A DNA stretch of 8,152 nucleotides from DASRVA01 sp050732935 (GCA_050732935.1 JBOHRW010000136.1:1-8152); one strand, 5' to 3'; shown: positions 1 through 6,011, counted from the stretch's first letter. Notes: generated from the letters alone by a model not told the origin. Translations and numbers: made by a program.

Positions 1-1038
1 GTGAAGGGCCTCTTGATCACGGTCGGCCGGACCGGAAAGCTCACGCCGACCGCGGTCCTGGAGCCGGTCGAGGTGGGGGGGACGACGGTCCAGATGGCGG
101 GTCTCCACAGCGCCGACGAGCTGGCCCGGAAGGATGTCCGGAAAGGGGACACCGTGGTCGTGGCGCGGGGCGGCGACGTGATCCCGCAGGTCGTCCGGGT
201 CGTCAAGGAGAAGCGGCCTCGCGGGGCGCCGCGCTTCAAGTGGCCCGACAAGTGCCCGGAGTGCGGGACGAAGGTGGTCCGCGTGGAGGGCGAGGTCGAC
301 CACCGCTGCCCCAACCCTTCCTGCCCGGCTCAGCTCAGGGAGCGGATCCTTCACTGGGGGAGCCGGGGCGCCATGGACGTGGACGGCCTGGGCGACGCGC
401 TGGTGCGCCAGATCGTCGAGCGCGGGCTGGTCCGCGATCTGGCCGATCTCTACGAGCTGGACCACCCGACCCTGGCCGGCCTCGAGCGGATGGGGGACCT
501 CTCGGCGTCCAACCTGCTCGCCTCGCTCGAGGCGTCGAAGGGGCGCGGCTTCGAGCGCGCGCTGTTCGGGCTCGGGATCCGGTTCGTCGGATCGACCGTG
601 GCCGCGCTCCTGGCCGCCGAATTCGGCTCGATCGACGAGCTCATGGAGGCGGACGTCGATCAACTCCAGGCGATCGACGGGATCGGCCCCAGGGTAGCGG
701 AATCGGTGGTCGAGTTCATGCGGCGCGCCCCCAACCGGCGGCTGATCGAGCGGCTGGAAGCGCACGGCGTCGACTTCACGCGGAGCGAGGAAAGCCGGGC
801 GACCGGTCCCCTGGCCGGGAAGACGTTCGTCCTGACCGGGTCGCTCGACGGGTGGTCGCGCTCCCAGGCCCAGGCGGAGATCGAGCGGCTGGGGGGCCGG
901 GTGACGGGGTCGGTGTCGGCCAGGACCGATTACGTGGTGGCCGGCGAGAAGCCCGGGTCGAAGCTCGACAAGGCGCGGAAGACGGGGGTCGAGGTGCTCG
1001 ACGAGGCGGCGTTCGGGAAGCTGGTTGGAGGGCGCTGA
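1..1038 (+). CDS. ligA: NAD-dependent DNA ligase LigA, C-terminal half (5' end outside the window)
   Basis: LigA seals nicks in duplex DNA using NAD+ in replication and repair. Only the C-terminal 345 residues are here. The reading frame is open at base 1 and begins inside the OB fold (VGRTGKLTP, then the GGDVIPQVV motif near residues 57-65), so the GTG at base 1 is an internal codon, not the start. In order, I see the OB fold (1-70), a four-cysteine zinc finger (C85, C88, C103, C108), a helix-hairpin-helix region with GLGIRFVGSTVA (190-201) and IDGIGPRVAESV (225-236), and a C-terminal BRCT domain (about 269-345) beginning GPLAGKTFVLTGSL. The adenylation domain with its catalytic lysine must lie upstream. 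The stop is TGA at 1036-1038. The gene converges on the next one with a 55-bp gap in which I see no obvious terminator hairpin. The family assignment is secure from domain order and motifs. Confidence 0.96.
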   Translation: MKGLLITVGRTGKLTPTAVLEPVEVGGTTVQMAGLHSADELARKDVRKGDTVVVARGGDVIPQVVRVVKEKRPRGAPRFKWPDKCPECGTKVVRVEGEVDHRCPNPSCPAQLRERILHWGSRGAMDVDGLGDALVRQIVERGLVRDLADLYELDHPTLAGLERMGDLSASNLLASLEASKGRGFERALFGLGIRFVGSTVAALLAAEFGSIDELMEADVDQLQAIDGIGPRVAESVVEFMRRAPNRRLIERLEAHGVDFTRSEESRATGPLAGKTFVLTGSLDGWSRSQAQAEIERLGGRVTGSVSARTDYVVAGEKPGSKLDKARKTGVEVLDEAAFGKLVGGR

Positions 1039-1093
1039 CGCTTAGTCTTGCGACGGGAGGATGGAACTTGAGTGAATCCGGGCCACGAGCTGG

Positions 1094-1786
1094 TTAGAAC
1101 CGAAAACGACCCCCCACGATGAACGGCACCGAAATGACGTTGCTCATTGGCTCGACGTCCGAGGATAAGAGCTCCAAGATCCGATAGTCCCGAGACTTTG
1201 AGAAACCCCAGTCGAGGCCGACCCGGACGAAACCTTCGAAACTCTCCCGGAACCTGTAGCCGGCCTCCTGAACTGCATGGAGGGAGAGATAACTATTTTG
1301 CAGCTTGAAGGTATTGCCAAACGGTTGCAGGGAATCGGGAAGACTCTCGATGGGTACCGCGACACCTATGTTCAGTTTCGTCATTCCCACCCCGACTGCG
1401 AAACTGCTCTGGAATCGAGAGCCGTGCGAGTCCCCAGGCCTGGTATCTACCAGGAAGGTTCCCAGCGCCAGGGGGAGCACCGCCATCCCACGCAATCGAT
1501 AGACGTCGGCACCGGGTGCAGTAAGACCATTGTCAGAGAAGCCGTGTCCGTCATCGAACCTCTCCACCGAGAAATCTCCGCGAATCCCAAAGCTGGACGA
1601 AGGATAGAGGGTCGCGCCGATCCCTACGATGGTTCCCATCTCCTCGATCTGACCGAGGGCCCCATGGGGGATGGTCGGCCCCACGTACGCCTCTACGGAT
1701 AGGATATCCTGGCCTTTGACGGATATCGAAGCGAAAAGCAGCGCCAGGACGATCATTGCGGGAATCGATGCACGATCGGTTCTCAT
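1094..1786 (-). CDS. Putative outer-membrane beta-barrel protein, function unknown
   Basis: I do not recognise a specific family. The 230-residue protein begins with a short basic stretch and a hydrophobic segment (about 9-23, PAMIVLALLFASISV), which looks like a Sec signal peptide with cleavage near G25/Q26. The rest alternates polar and hydrophobic residues in short Gly-rich strands (YVGPTIPHG, VGIGATLYP, FGIRGDFSVERF, SFAVGVGMTKLNIGVAV, GFVRVGLDWGFS, PFIVGGRFRF). The last residue is Phe, the usual C-terminal signature of outer-membrane proteins recognised by the BAM machinery. This suggests a barrel of about 8-10 strands. ATG at 1786-1784 is chosen because a good promoter lies 12 bp upstream; no Shine-Dalgarno is visible. 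M11 (codon at 1756) is an alternative, but it would shorten the signal peptide. The frame stays open far upstream, opposite grpE, but that is a high-GC artefact. Base composition is lower in GC than the neighbours (hand count of line 1261-1320: 29 of 60 G/C). Confidence 0.72.
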   Translation of the reverse strand: MRTDRASIPAMIVLALLFASISVKGQDILSVEAYVGPTIPHGALGQIEEMGTIVGIGATLYPSSSFGIRGDFSVERFDDGHGFSDNGLTAPGADVYRLRGMAVLPLALGTFLVDTRPGDSHGSRFQSSFAVGVGMTKLNIGVAVPIESLPDSLQPFGNTFKLQNSYLSLHAVQEAGYRFRESFEGFVRVGLDWGFSKSRDYRILELLSSDVEPMSNVISVPFIVGGRFRF

Positions 1787-1798
1787 CACGCCATGATC

Positions 1799-1827
1799 CG
1801 TATACCACACCAGGGGTGGAACGTCAA
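1799..1827 (-). promoter_or_regulatory. Sigma70-like promoter for the barrel gene
   Basis: On the minus strand a -35 box TTGACG (1827-1822) is followed by a 17-bp spacer and an extended -10 box TGG-TATACG (-10 hexamer 1804-1799). This matches five of six bases of TTGACA and has the key T-A positions of TATAAT. Transcription would start near 1792, leaving only about 5-6 nt before the ATG at 1786, so the mRNA may be leaderless. It has not been tested experimentally; the assignment rests on box match and spacing. Confidence 0.55.
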
Positions 1828-1836
1828 ACCATGTAA

Positions 1837-1855
1837 CGCGTACACCGTGTGCGCG
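1837..1855. promoter_or_regulatory. 19-bp imperfect palindrome, possible operator between divergent genes
   Basis: The sequence CGCGTACACCGTGTGCGCG is an inverted repeat about its central C (1846). Eight of nine pairs match; only T1841/G1851 break it. It sits 9 bp upstream of the -35 box of the barrel gene and about 70 bp upstream of the grpE -10 box, a suitable place for a dimeric regulator acting on one or both promoters. No known binding motif is recognised. Confidence 0.35.
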
Positions 1856-1922
1856 AATTGCTACAGGCATTCTGTCGAAGGGGCGCACCTTTCTACTGCA
1901 GGTTTGATAAAACCCGGCGCCT

Positions 1923-1951
1923 GTGACGTCGTGCGGGTGGGTTCTTATATT
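1923..1951 (+). promoter_or_regulatory. Probable sigma70-like promoter for grpE
   Basis: A -10 box TATATT (1946-1951) lies 17 bp after GTGACG (1923-1928), which matches four of six bases of TTGACA. Transcription would start near 1958, only about 3 nt before the grpE ATG at 1961, again implying a leaderless or nearly leaderless mRNA. I found no CIRCE element (TTAGCACTC-N9-GAGTGCTAA) and no obvious sigma32-type promoter here, so HrcA or sigma32 control is not supported by the sequence. Confidence 0.42.
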
Positions 1952-1960
1952 CATCGATCT

Positions 1961-2638
1961 ATGGCGACGCGAGGACCGCGCGACATCCCTGTCGAGGAGG
2001 GGAGCGAAGAGGCCGCCCGGGGGGCGGAGGCCCCACCCGACGACGTCATCCCGGACGCGACCGGGGACGTCACGCCGGAACCTGGGGAGGAGGAGGTAGC
2101 CGACGAGCAGGCGGCCCAGGCCGTCCAGGACGACATCGCCGGGCTCCGCGAGGCCATCGACAGCCGGGACGAGGAGATCCTCCGTCTCCAGGACCGCCTC
2201 CTTCGCCTGCAGGCCGACTTCGACAACTACCGTCGGCGTGAGATGCGGGCCCGCACCTCCTCCTCCGCCCGCGCCAAGGGTGACATGGTCCGCAAGCTCC
2301 TCACCGGGCTCGACGACATGCGGCGGGTGGCGGGCCTCGATCCCTCGACGACGTCGACCGAGGCCGTGATCGACGGCGTCCGGCTCGTCGAGCGGAAGAT
2401 TCTCGAGCAGCTTCGCCAGGAGGGCCTCGAGCCATTGGGCCAGCGGGGCGAGCCCTTCGATCCTAACGTGCACGAGGCGATCGGCATCTGGCCCGCCCCG
2501 AGGCCGCAGCTCGACGGCAAGATCGCGGCGGTCCCGGTCCAGGGGTACCGCTTCAACGAGCAGCTCCTGCGACCGGCCCAGGTCCAGGTGTACGAGCACC
2601 GACCCGGCGAGCGGGGCCCCGAGATCGAGTCGGGCTGA
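1961..2638 (+). CDS. grpE: Nucleotide exchange factor GrpE (DnaK co-chaperone)
   Basis: GrpE releases ADP from DnaK and resets the Hsp70 folding cycle in the cytoplasm. The 225-residue protein has a long acidic, disordered N-terminus (about 1-56), then a coiled coil (57-100, including LRLQADFDNYRRREMR), a four-helix-bundle dimerisation part (105-155), and the C-terminal beta domain that binds DnaK. The beta domain shows EPFDPNVHEAIG (164-175) and VQGYRFNEQLLRPAQVQV (193-210), close to the family consensus FDPNxHEA and GY.xNxxxLRPAxVxV. ATG 1961 is chosen because the promoter -10 box ends at 1951 and the acidic N-terminus starts there; the frame is open further upstream to an ATG at 1793 but that stretch is not GrpE-like. 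No Shine-Dalgarno precedes 1961. dnaJ starts 8 bases after its stop, so they are an operon. dnaK is not between or beside them here. Confidence 0.94.
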   Translation: MATRGPRDIPVEEGSEEAARGAEAPPDDVIPDATGDVTPEPGEEEVADEQAAQAVQDDIAGLREAIDSRDEEILRLQDRLLRLQADFDNYRRREMRARTSSSARAKGDMVRKLLTGLDDMRRVAGLDPSTTSTEAVIDGVRLVERKILEQLRQEGLEPLGQRGEPFDPNVHEAIGIWPAPRPQLDGKIAAVPVQGYRFNEQLLRPAQVQVYEHRPGERGPEIESG

Positions 2639-2645
2639 GCTTCCG

Positions 2646-3761
2646 ATGCCGGTAAAGGACTACTACCAGGTCCTCGGCATTCAGGAGAGCGCCTCCGCCG
2701 AGGAGATCAAGAAGACCTACCGCAAGCTCGCCCGGAAATACCATCCCGACGCCAACCCCAACGACCCGGCGGCCGAGGAGCGCTTCAAAGAGATCTCCGA
2801 GGCGTACCAGGTCCTCTCGGATTCCGAACGCCGGAAGCAGTACGACCAGATGCGGAGAATGGGCACCTACGAGGGATTCGCCGCGGGTCGCGGCGGGCCG
2901 GGGGGACCTGGTGGGGCGGGTCCCGGAGGCTGGCAGACGATCGATCTCGAGGACCTCGACGGCTTCGGCGGTCTGGGCGATCTCTTCTCGTCGATCTTCG
3001 GGGGTCGCGGGCGCACCCGCTCGCGCCGGCCCGGTCCCCAGCGGGGTCCGGACCGCGGGATCGAGGTCGGGATCCCCTTCAAGACCGCCGCCACGGGCGG
3101 CGAGATCACGGTCCCGGTTCCGCTCGACGAGACGTGTCCGCGTTGCGAAGGCTCCGGCGCCGAGCCCGGGAGCAAGGTGGAGACGTGTCCGCAATGCGGA
3201 GGCTCGGGCCAGGTGTCGCTCGCCCAGGGTGGGTTCTCGGTCCAGCGTCCCTGCCCGCGCTGCGCCGGCCGCGGAACGATCGTGGAGAAGCCGTGCCGGA
3301 CGTGCGGCGGCGACGGCACTGTCTCGCGAAGCCGCCGCGTCAAGGTGAAGATCCCGGCCGGGATCGAGGACGGCGAGCGGATCCGGCTGAAGGGCAAGGG
3401 CGAGCCCGGGGCCGGCGGCGGACAGGCAGGGGATCTCTACCTCGTCGTGCGGGTGAAGCCCGATCGGTTCTTCTCGCGCGACGGGCTCGATATCCGCTGT
3501 ACCGTCCCGATCACCGCCTTCCAGGCGATGCTGGGGACCAGGGTCCGCGTGCGCACGATCCATGGACCGAAGGTGGAGCTGCGCATCCCCCCGGGGACCC
3601 AGGGGGGCACGAAGCTGCGGGTGAAGGGACAGGGAATCGAGAGGGACGGCCGCCGCGGCGACATGTACGTCGAGATCGAGATCACGGTACCCGAGAAGTT
3701 GACCGAAGAGGAGCGGGCCAAGGTGGAGGAGCTGGCGCAGCGGACGGCCTCCAGAGGGTGA
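2646..3761 (+). CDS. dnaJ: Chaperone protein DnaJ (Hsp40, type I)
   Basis: DnaJ binds unfolded proteins and stimulates DnaK ATPase. All type I domains are present in 371 residues: a J-domain (about 4-69) with the essential HPD motif at 33-35; a Gly/Phe-rich linker (about 74-125); a zinc-binding cysteine-rich region with four CxxCxGxG repeats at C164/C167, C181/C184, C203/C206 and C217/C220, spaced as in other DnaJ proteins; and the two C-terminal substrate-binding domains (about 230-349). Length is normal for the family. ATG 2646 lies 7 bp after the grpE stop and has no strong Shine-Dalgarno, so translational coupling with grpE is likely. Its stop TGA (3759-3761) overlaps an ATG (3761-3763) that opens a 9-codon micro-ORF before the next gene. 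Confidence 0.97.
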   Translation: MPVKDYYQVLGIQESASAEEIKKTYRKLARKYHPDANPNDPAAEERFKEISEAYQVLSDSERRKQYDQMRRMGTYEGFAAGRGGPGGPGGAGPGGWQTIDLEDLDGFGGLGDLFSSIFGGRGRTRSRRPGPQRGPDRGIEVGIPFKTAATGGEITVPVPLDETCPRCEGSGAEPGSKVETCPQCGGSGQVSLAQGGFSVQRPCPRCAGRGTIVEKPCRTCGGDGTVSRSRRVKVKIPAGIEDGERIRLKGKGEPGAGGGQAGDLYLVVRVKPDRFFSRDGLDIRCTVPITAFQAMLGTRVRVRTIHGPKVELRIPPGTQGGTKLRVKGQGIERDGRRGDMYVEIEITVPEKLTEEERAKVEELAQRTASRG

Positions 3762-3790
3762 TGGCTTCCCCGAACGGGTTCCCGGCCTAG
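3761..3790 (+). other. 9-codon micro-ORF overlapping the dnaJ stop (TGATG)
   Basis: An ATG overlaps the dnaJ stop codon (TGATG at 3759-3763) and opens MASPNGFPA, ending with TAG at 3788-3790, four bases before the GTG start of the tyrA-like gene. A start-stop overlap of this sort allows ribosomes to re-initiate, so it could carry ribosomes from dnaJ to tyrA. It may equally be chance; the peptide itself suggests no function. Confidence 0.2.
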
Positions 3791-3794
3791 GCGG

Positions 3795-4556
3795 GTGGAC
3801 GAGGTCGGGATCGTCGGTTTCGGCCGCTGCGGCCAGCTGGCCGCCCGGATCCTCGGCCAGCGCTTCCGCGTGCGGGTGGCCGACCTCGTCGATCGATCGG
3901 CGGAGGCGCTGGGTGCGGAATGGGTCTCGATCCCGACCGCGGCGAGCGCCCCGCGGGTCGTCCTGGCCGTCCCCATCCGTGCCCTCTCCGAGGTCCTCGA
4001 CGCTATCGCCCCCCATCTCCAGCCGGGCGCCCTCGTCGTCGACCTCTGCTCCGTCAAGCTCCTGCCCGGGCGCTGGATGTCGGAGCGGCTTCCCGAGGGC
4101 GTCCGTCCCGTCGGCACGCATCCCCTGTTCGGTCCCGACAGCGCCCGTGAGGAGGGGACCCTGGGTCAGCGGATCGCCGTCTGTGGCTTACCCGGGCACG
4201 AGGAGGCGGCCCGGGAGGTCGCGCAGACCTGCCGCGCTCTCGGTCTCGAGCCTCTCTTCGTCGACGCCGACGAGCACGACCGGCGGATGGCTCGCAGCCA
4301 GGCGATGGTCTTCCTGGTGGCCCGCTCCCTCCGGCGCGCCGGCATCGCAGCCGAGGACGCGCTGGATCGAAGCCGCCTGGTCGAGCTGGGAACCCCGTCC
4401 GAACGGCGCTTCCTCTCGATGCTCGAGCTGGTGGGCGGTGACACCGAGGAGCTCTACGAGGACATCGTCCGCCACAATCCCCACGCGCGGGTGGCCGCCC
4501 GCCGGCTCGTCGTGGCGGTGGAGGCGGAGATCGACCGGCTGCTGCCGCCGATCTGA
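3795..4556 (+). CDS. tyrA: Prephenate/arogenate dehydrogenase, short TyrA-type
   Basis: TyrA enzymes oxidatively decarboxylate prephenate (or arogenate) in tyrosine synthesis. This 253-residue protein has an N-terminal Rossmann fold with GFGRCG (8-13), where the glycines at 8, 10 and 13 form the dinucleotide loop, and D30 at the end of the second strand, which favours NAD+ over NADP+. Further family motifs are D83-LC-SVK (83-88), the active-site H109-PLFGP (109-114), and DEHDRRMARSQAM (159-171) at the start of the helical dimerisation domain. There is no chorismate mutase or ACT regulatory domain, so this is the minimal form. The substrate preference cannot be read from sequence; the HPLFGP motif is also seen in arogenate-type enzymes. 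GTG at 3795 is the first start in frame and has only a weak GGCGG upstream; it follows dnaJ by 33 bp, so co-transcription with grpE-dnaJ is likely. Confidence 0.85.
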   Translation: MDEVGIVGFGRCGQLAARILGQRFRVRVADLVDRSAEALGAEWVSIPTAASAPRVVLAVPIRALSEVLDAIAPHLQPGALVVDLCSVKLLPGRWMSERLPEGVRPVGTHPLFGPDSAREEGTLGQRIAVCGLPGHEEAAREVAQTCRALGLEPLFVDADEHDRRMARSQAMVFLVARSLRRAGIAAEDALDRSRLVELGTPSERRFLSMLELVGGDTEELYEDIVRHNPHARVAARRLVVAVEAEIDRLLPPI

Positions 4557-4610
4557 GGAGCGTCTCACCGCCGCGCGCGGTTCCGCCCTGTCCGCCGCTC
4601 GCGATGATCG

Positions 4611-4625
4611 CCTCGGCCGGCGAGG
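4611..4625. other. Small hairpin in the 121-bp convergent gap after tyrA
   Basis: CCTCG (4611-4615) and CGAGG (4621-4625) can pair around a 5-base loop. The gap 4557-4677 lies between two convergent genes, where terminators are expected, but the stem is short and no T-run follows on either strand, so an intrinsic terminator is only weakly suggested. I see no gene in the gap. Confidence 0.15.
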
Positions 4626-4677
4626 AGCCGACGCGCTCGGTTCTGCGGACGATGCCTTGCGAGGATCTCCGCCGCTC

Positions 4678-5286
4678 TCAGCCCGCCTTGCCGAAGCGCC
4701 GCTCGACCTCGCTCCAGTTGACGACGTTCCACCACGCCTCGACGTAGTCGGGGCGCTTGTTCTGATATTTCAGGTAGTAGGCGTGCTCCCAGACATCGAG
4801 GCCGAGGATCGGCGTCTTGCCTTCCATGAGCGGGCTGTCCTGATTCGGGGTGCTGCTCACCTCGACCTTGCCGCCGCTGGCGGTCAGCCAGGCCCAGCCG
4901 CTCCCGAAGCGTCCCGTGGCGGCGCCGCTGAACTTGGCCTGAAAGCCGCCGAAGTTCTTGAACGCGGCGCTGATCGCCTCGGCCAGCTTCCCCGACGGCT
5001 CGCCGCCACCGTCCGGCGACATGACCGTCCAGAAGAGGGTGTGGTTGGCGTGTCCGCCGCCGTTGTTCTGGACGGCGTTACGGATCTTCTCCGGGACCTT
5101 CTTGATGTCTTGCAGGATCTCCTTGACGTCCTTCCCCTGCAGATCGGCGTGGCCTTCCAGCGCCTTGTTCAGGTTGCTGACGTAGGCCGCGTGGTGCTTG
5201 TCGTGATGGATCTCCATCGTCCGCGCGTCGATGTGCGGCTCCAGCGCGTCGAACGGATAGGGAAGAGAGGGGACTTCGTGCGCCAT
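4678..5286 (-). CDS. sodA: Superoxide dismutase, Mn/Fe family (Mn-type features)
   Basis: The enzyme converts superoxide to oxygen and hydrogen peroxide. The 202-residue protein matches the family throughout: the N-terminal hairpin with SLPYPFDALEPHID and MEIHHDKHH (24-32), and the C-terminal alpha/beta domain with LGLDVWEHAYYLKY (161-174). Metal ligands are H27, H82, D164 and H168; H31 and Y35 are the gateway residues. Q149 in STPNQDSPLM and the glycine run NNGGGHANH (74-82) favour the Mn-type over Fe-type, though cambialistic use is possible. There is no signal peptide, so it should be cytoplasmic. The start ATG 5286-5284 is set by a strong Shine-Dalgarno (AAGGAGA) and by the family's normal N-terminus; an upstream extension to 5445 in the same frame is not SOD-like. 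It is divergent from the DoxX-like gene and convergent with tyrA. Confidence 0.96.
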   Translation of the reverse strand: MAHEVPSLPYPFDALEPHIDARTMEIHHDKHHAAYVSNLNKALEGHADLQGKDVKEILQDIKKVPEKIRNAVQNNGGGHANHTLFWTVMSPDGGGEPSGKLAEAISAAFKNFGGFQAKFSGAATGRFGSGWAWLTASGGKVEVSSTPNQDSPLMEGKTPILGLDVWEHAYYLKYQNKRPDYVEAWWNVVNWSEVERRFGKAG

Positions 5287-5290
5287 CGTG

Positions 5291-5297
5291 TCTCCTT
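5291..5297 (-). promoter_or_regulatory. Shine-Dalgarno site of sodA (AAGGAGA)
   Basis: AAGGAGA lies 4 bp before the ATG at 5286. It fixes the start against the longer reading frame that continues to 5445, and it contrasts with grpE and the barrel gene, which have no such site. Confidence 0.85.
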
Positions 5298-5320
5298 CGT
5301 TTCGGTGGTCGGATGCGAAT

Positions 5321-5338
5321 GCGGATGGCTCGATCCGC
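5321..5338. repeat. Inverted repeat GCGGAT-N6-ATCCGC upstream of sodA
   Basis: Perfect 6-bp arms (5321-5326 and 5333-5338) flank a 6-bp spacer. The site is 35-52 bp upstream of the sodA start, where an operator or mRNA-leader hairpin could act. It may be chance in GC-rich DNA; no convincing sodA promoter is visible beside it. Confidence 0.25.
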
Positions 5339-5428
5339 GCGGTCCGCCCCGGTGGGAAGACCCCTCGAGGAGCGGGCGGCGCGACGGCGAAATGGCAACG
5401 TAGCGCGGCCGGGGGCGGGTCGCCAACG

Positions 5429-5452
5429 GTGCTGACCTCATCCACGCAGCAC
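5429..5452. repeat. Inverted repeat GTGCTG-N12-CAGCAC in the sodA/doxX-like gap
   Basis: Perfect 6-bp arms at 5429-5434 and 5447-5452 separated by 12 bp, near the middle of the 254-bp divergent gap. The total length of 24 bp fits a dimeric regulator site, but no known motif is recognised and chance cannot be excluded. Confidence 0.22.
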
Positions 5453-5511
5453 TTCGAGCAAGGCCAGGCGCAATCCTCCGCACCCGACCGTGGCGTGACC
5501 TACAGAAGCGA

Positions 5512-5526
5512 GCCAGGCTGCCTGGC
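5512..5526. promoter_or_regulatory. Perfect hairpin/palindrome just upstream of the DoxX-like gene
   Basis: GCCAGGctgCCTGGC has perfect 6-bp arms and a 3-base loop, ending 14 bp before the ATG at 5541. A weak -10-like TAAGAT lies at 5529-5534, right after it. If that is the promoter, the palindrome would fall in the promoter spacer, an operator position, and the mRNA would start almost at the ATG. No matching -35 box is present, so the promoter is doubtful. Confidence 0.3.
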
Positions 5527-5540
5527 GATAAGATCGTCTC

Positions 5541-6011
5541 ATGGAGCCAAGCGGGATCCCCCAGGAAGTCGACAGGCTCGACCGTCGCATCTCCGGCTTC
5601 ATGCGCAGGTGGGGGATACCGGCGCTGCGCATCTCCCTGGCCGTGATCTTCGTATGGTTCGGCATCCTGAAACCCCTCGGCCTGTCTCCCGCGGCTTCCC
5701 TGGTGAAGGCCACCGTCGACTGGATGCCATTCTTCAGCCCTGATGGCTGGCTGTCGATCATCGGGTGGTGGGAAGTGGCGATCGGGCTCACGTTTCTTCA
5801 CCCCCGCACGATCAGATTGGCCATCGCGCTGCTGGCCCTGCAGATGGTCGGCACCTTCCTGCCCCTGGTGTTTCTCACGCAGGTGACCTTCCAGGCGGGC
5901 CAGGTGCCGTATGCGCCCACCATTGAAGGTCAGTACATCATCAAGAACCTCCTCATCATCTCGGCGGCGCTCGTGATCGGGGGTACCGTGCGGCGGGACG
6001 GCCAGGCCTAG
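5541..6011 (+). CDS. DoxX/YkgB-like (DUF417-type) four-helix inner-membrane protein
   Basis: The 156-residue protein has four hydrophobic segments at about 26-46, 67-86, 90-112 and 133-149, giving a small integral membrane protein. The stretches SLAVIFVWFGILKPLG (32-47), WLSIIGWWEVAIGL (70-83) and EGQYIIKNLLIISAALVIGG (129-148) are typical of the YkgB/DUF417 group within the DoxX-like superfamily, whose members are poorly characterised and sometimes linked to redox stress or terminal-oxidase accessory roles. No catalytic residues are recognisable. ATG 5541 is the first start and has no Shine-Dalgarno; ATG at 5601 (M21) is possible but would trim only a soluble N-terminus. The gene stands alone on this strand and diverges from sodA. 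Its stop TAG (6009-6011) overlaps the stop of the convergent LtrA gene. The precise role is unknown. Confidence 0.8.
   Translation: MEPSGIPQEVDRLDRRISGFMRRWGIPALRISLAVIFVWFGILKPLGLSPAASLVKATVDWMPFFSPDGWLSIIGWWEVAIGLTFLHPRTIRLAIALLALQMVGTFLPLVFLTQVTFQAGQVPYAPTIEGQYIIKNLLIISAALVIGGTVRRDGQA

Noticed and set aside
1793..1960. N-terminal extension of GrpE by 56 codons.
   Set aside because: The stretch (with several Cys) is unlike GrpE and contains the promoter -10 box. The acidic GrpE N-terminus begins at 1961.
1094..2599. A 501-codon minus-strand frame that joins the barrel gene to sequence opposite grpE.
   Set aside because: The part beyond 1786 is the antisense of grpE, is rich in Arg, Gly and Pro, and has no signal of its own. 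The signal peptide and promoter place the start at 1786.
2553..4121. A 522-codon minus-strand open frame opposite dnaJ and tyrA.
   Set aside because: Low-complexity Arg/Pro/Gly-rich translation opposite two certain genes; a high-GC artefact.
3913..5403. A 496-codon plus-strand frame across tyrA and the sodA antisense.
   Set aside because: It overlaps two certain genes in other frames and its translation is Ser/Arg/Pro-rich with no recognisable domain.
5400..5430. Possible sodA promoter on the minus strand, TTGGCG-18-TACGTT.
   Set aside because: Only four of six and three of six bases match, and the leader would be long; too weak to call.
5287..5445. N-terminal extension of SOD.
   Set aside because: The strong Shine-Dalgarno at 5291-5297 and the family's normal N-terminus fix the start at 5286.
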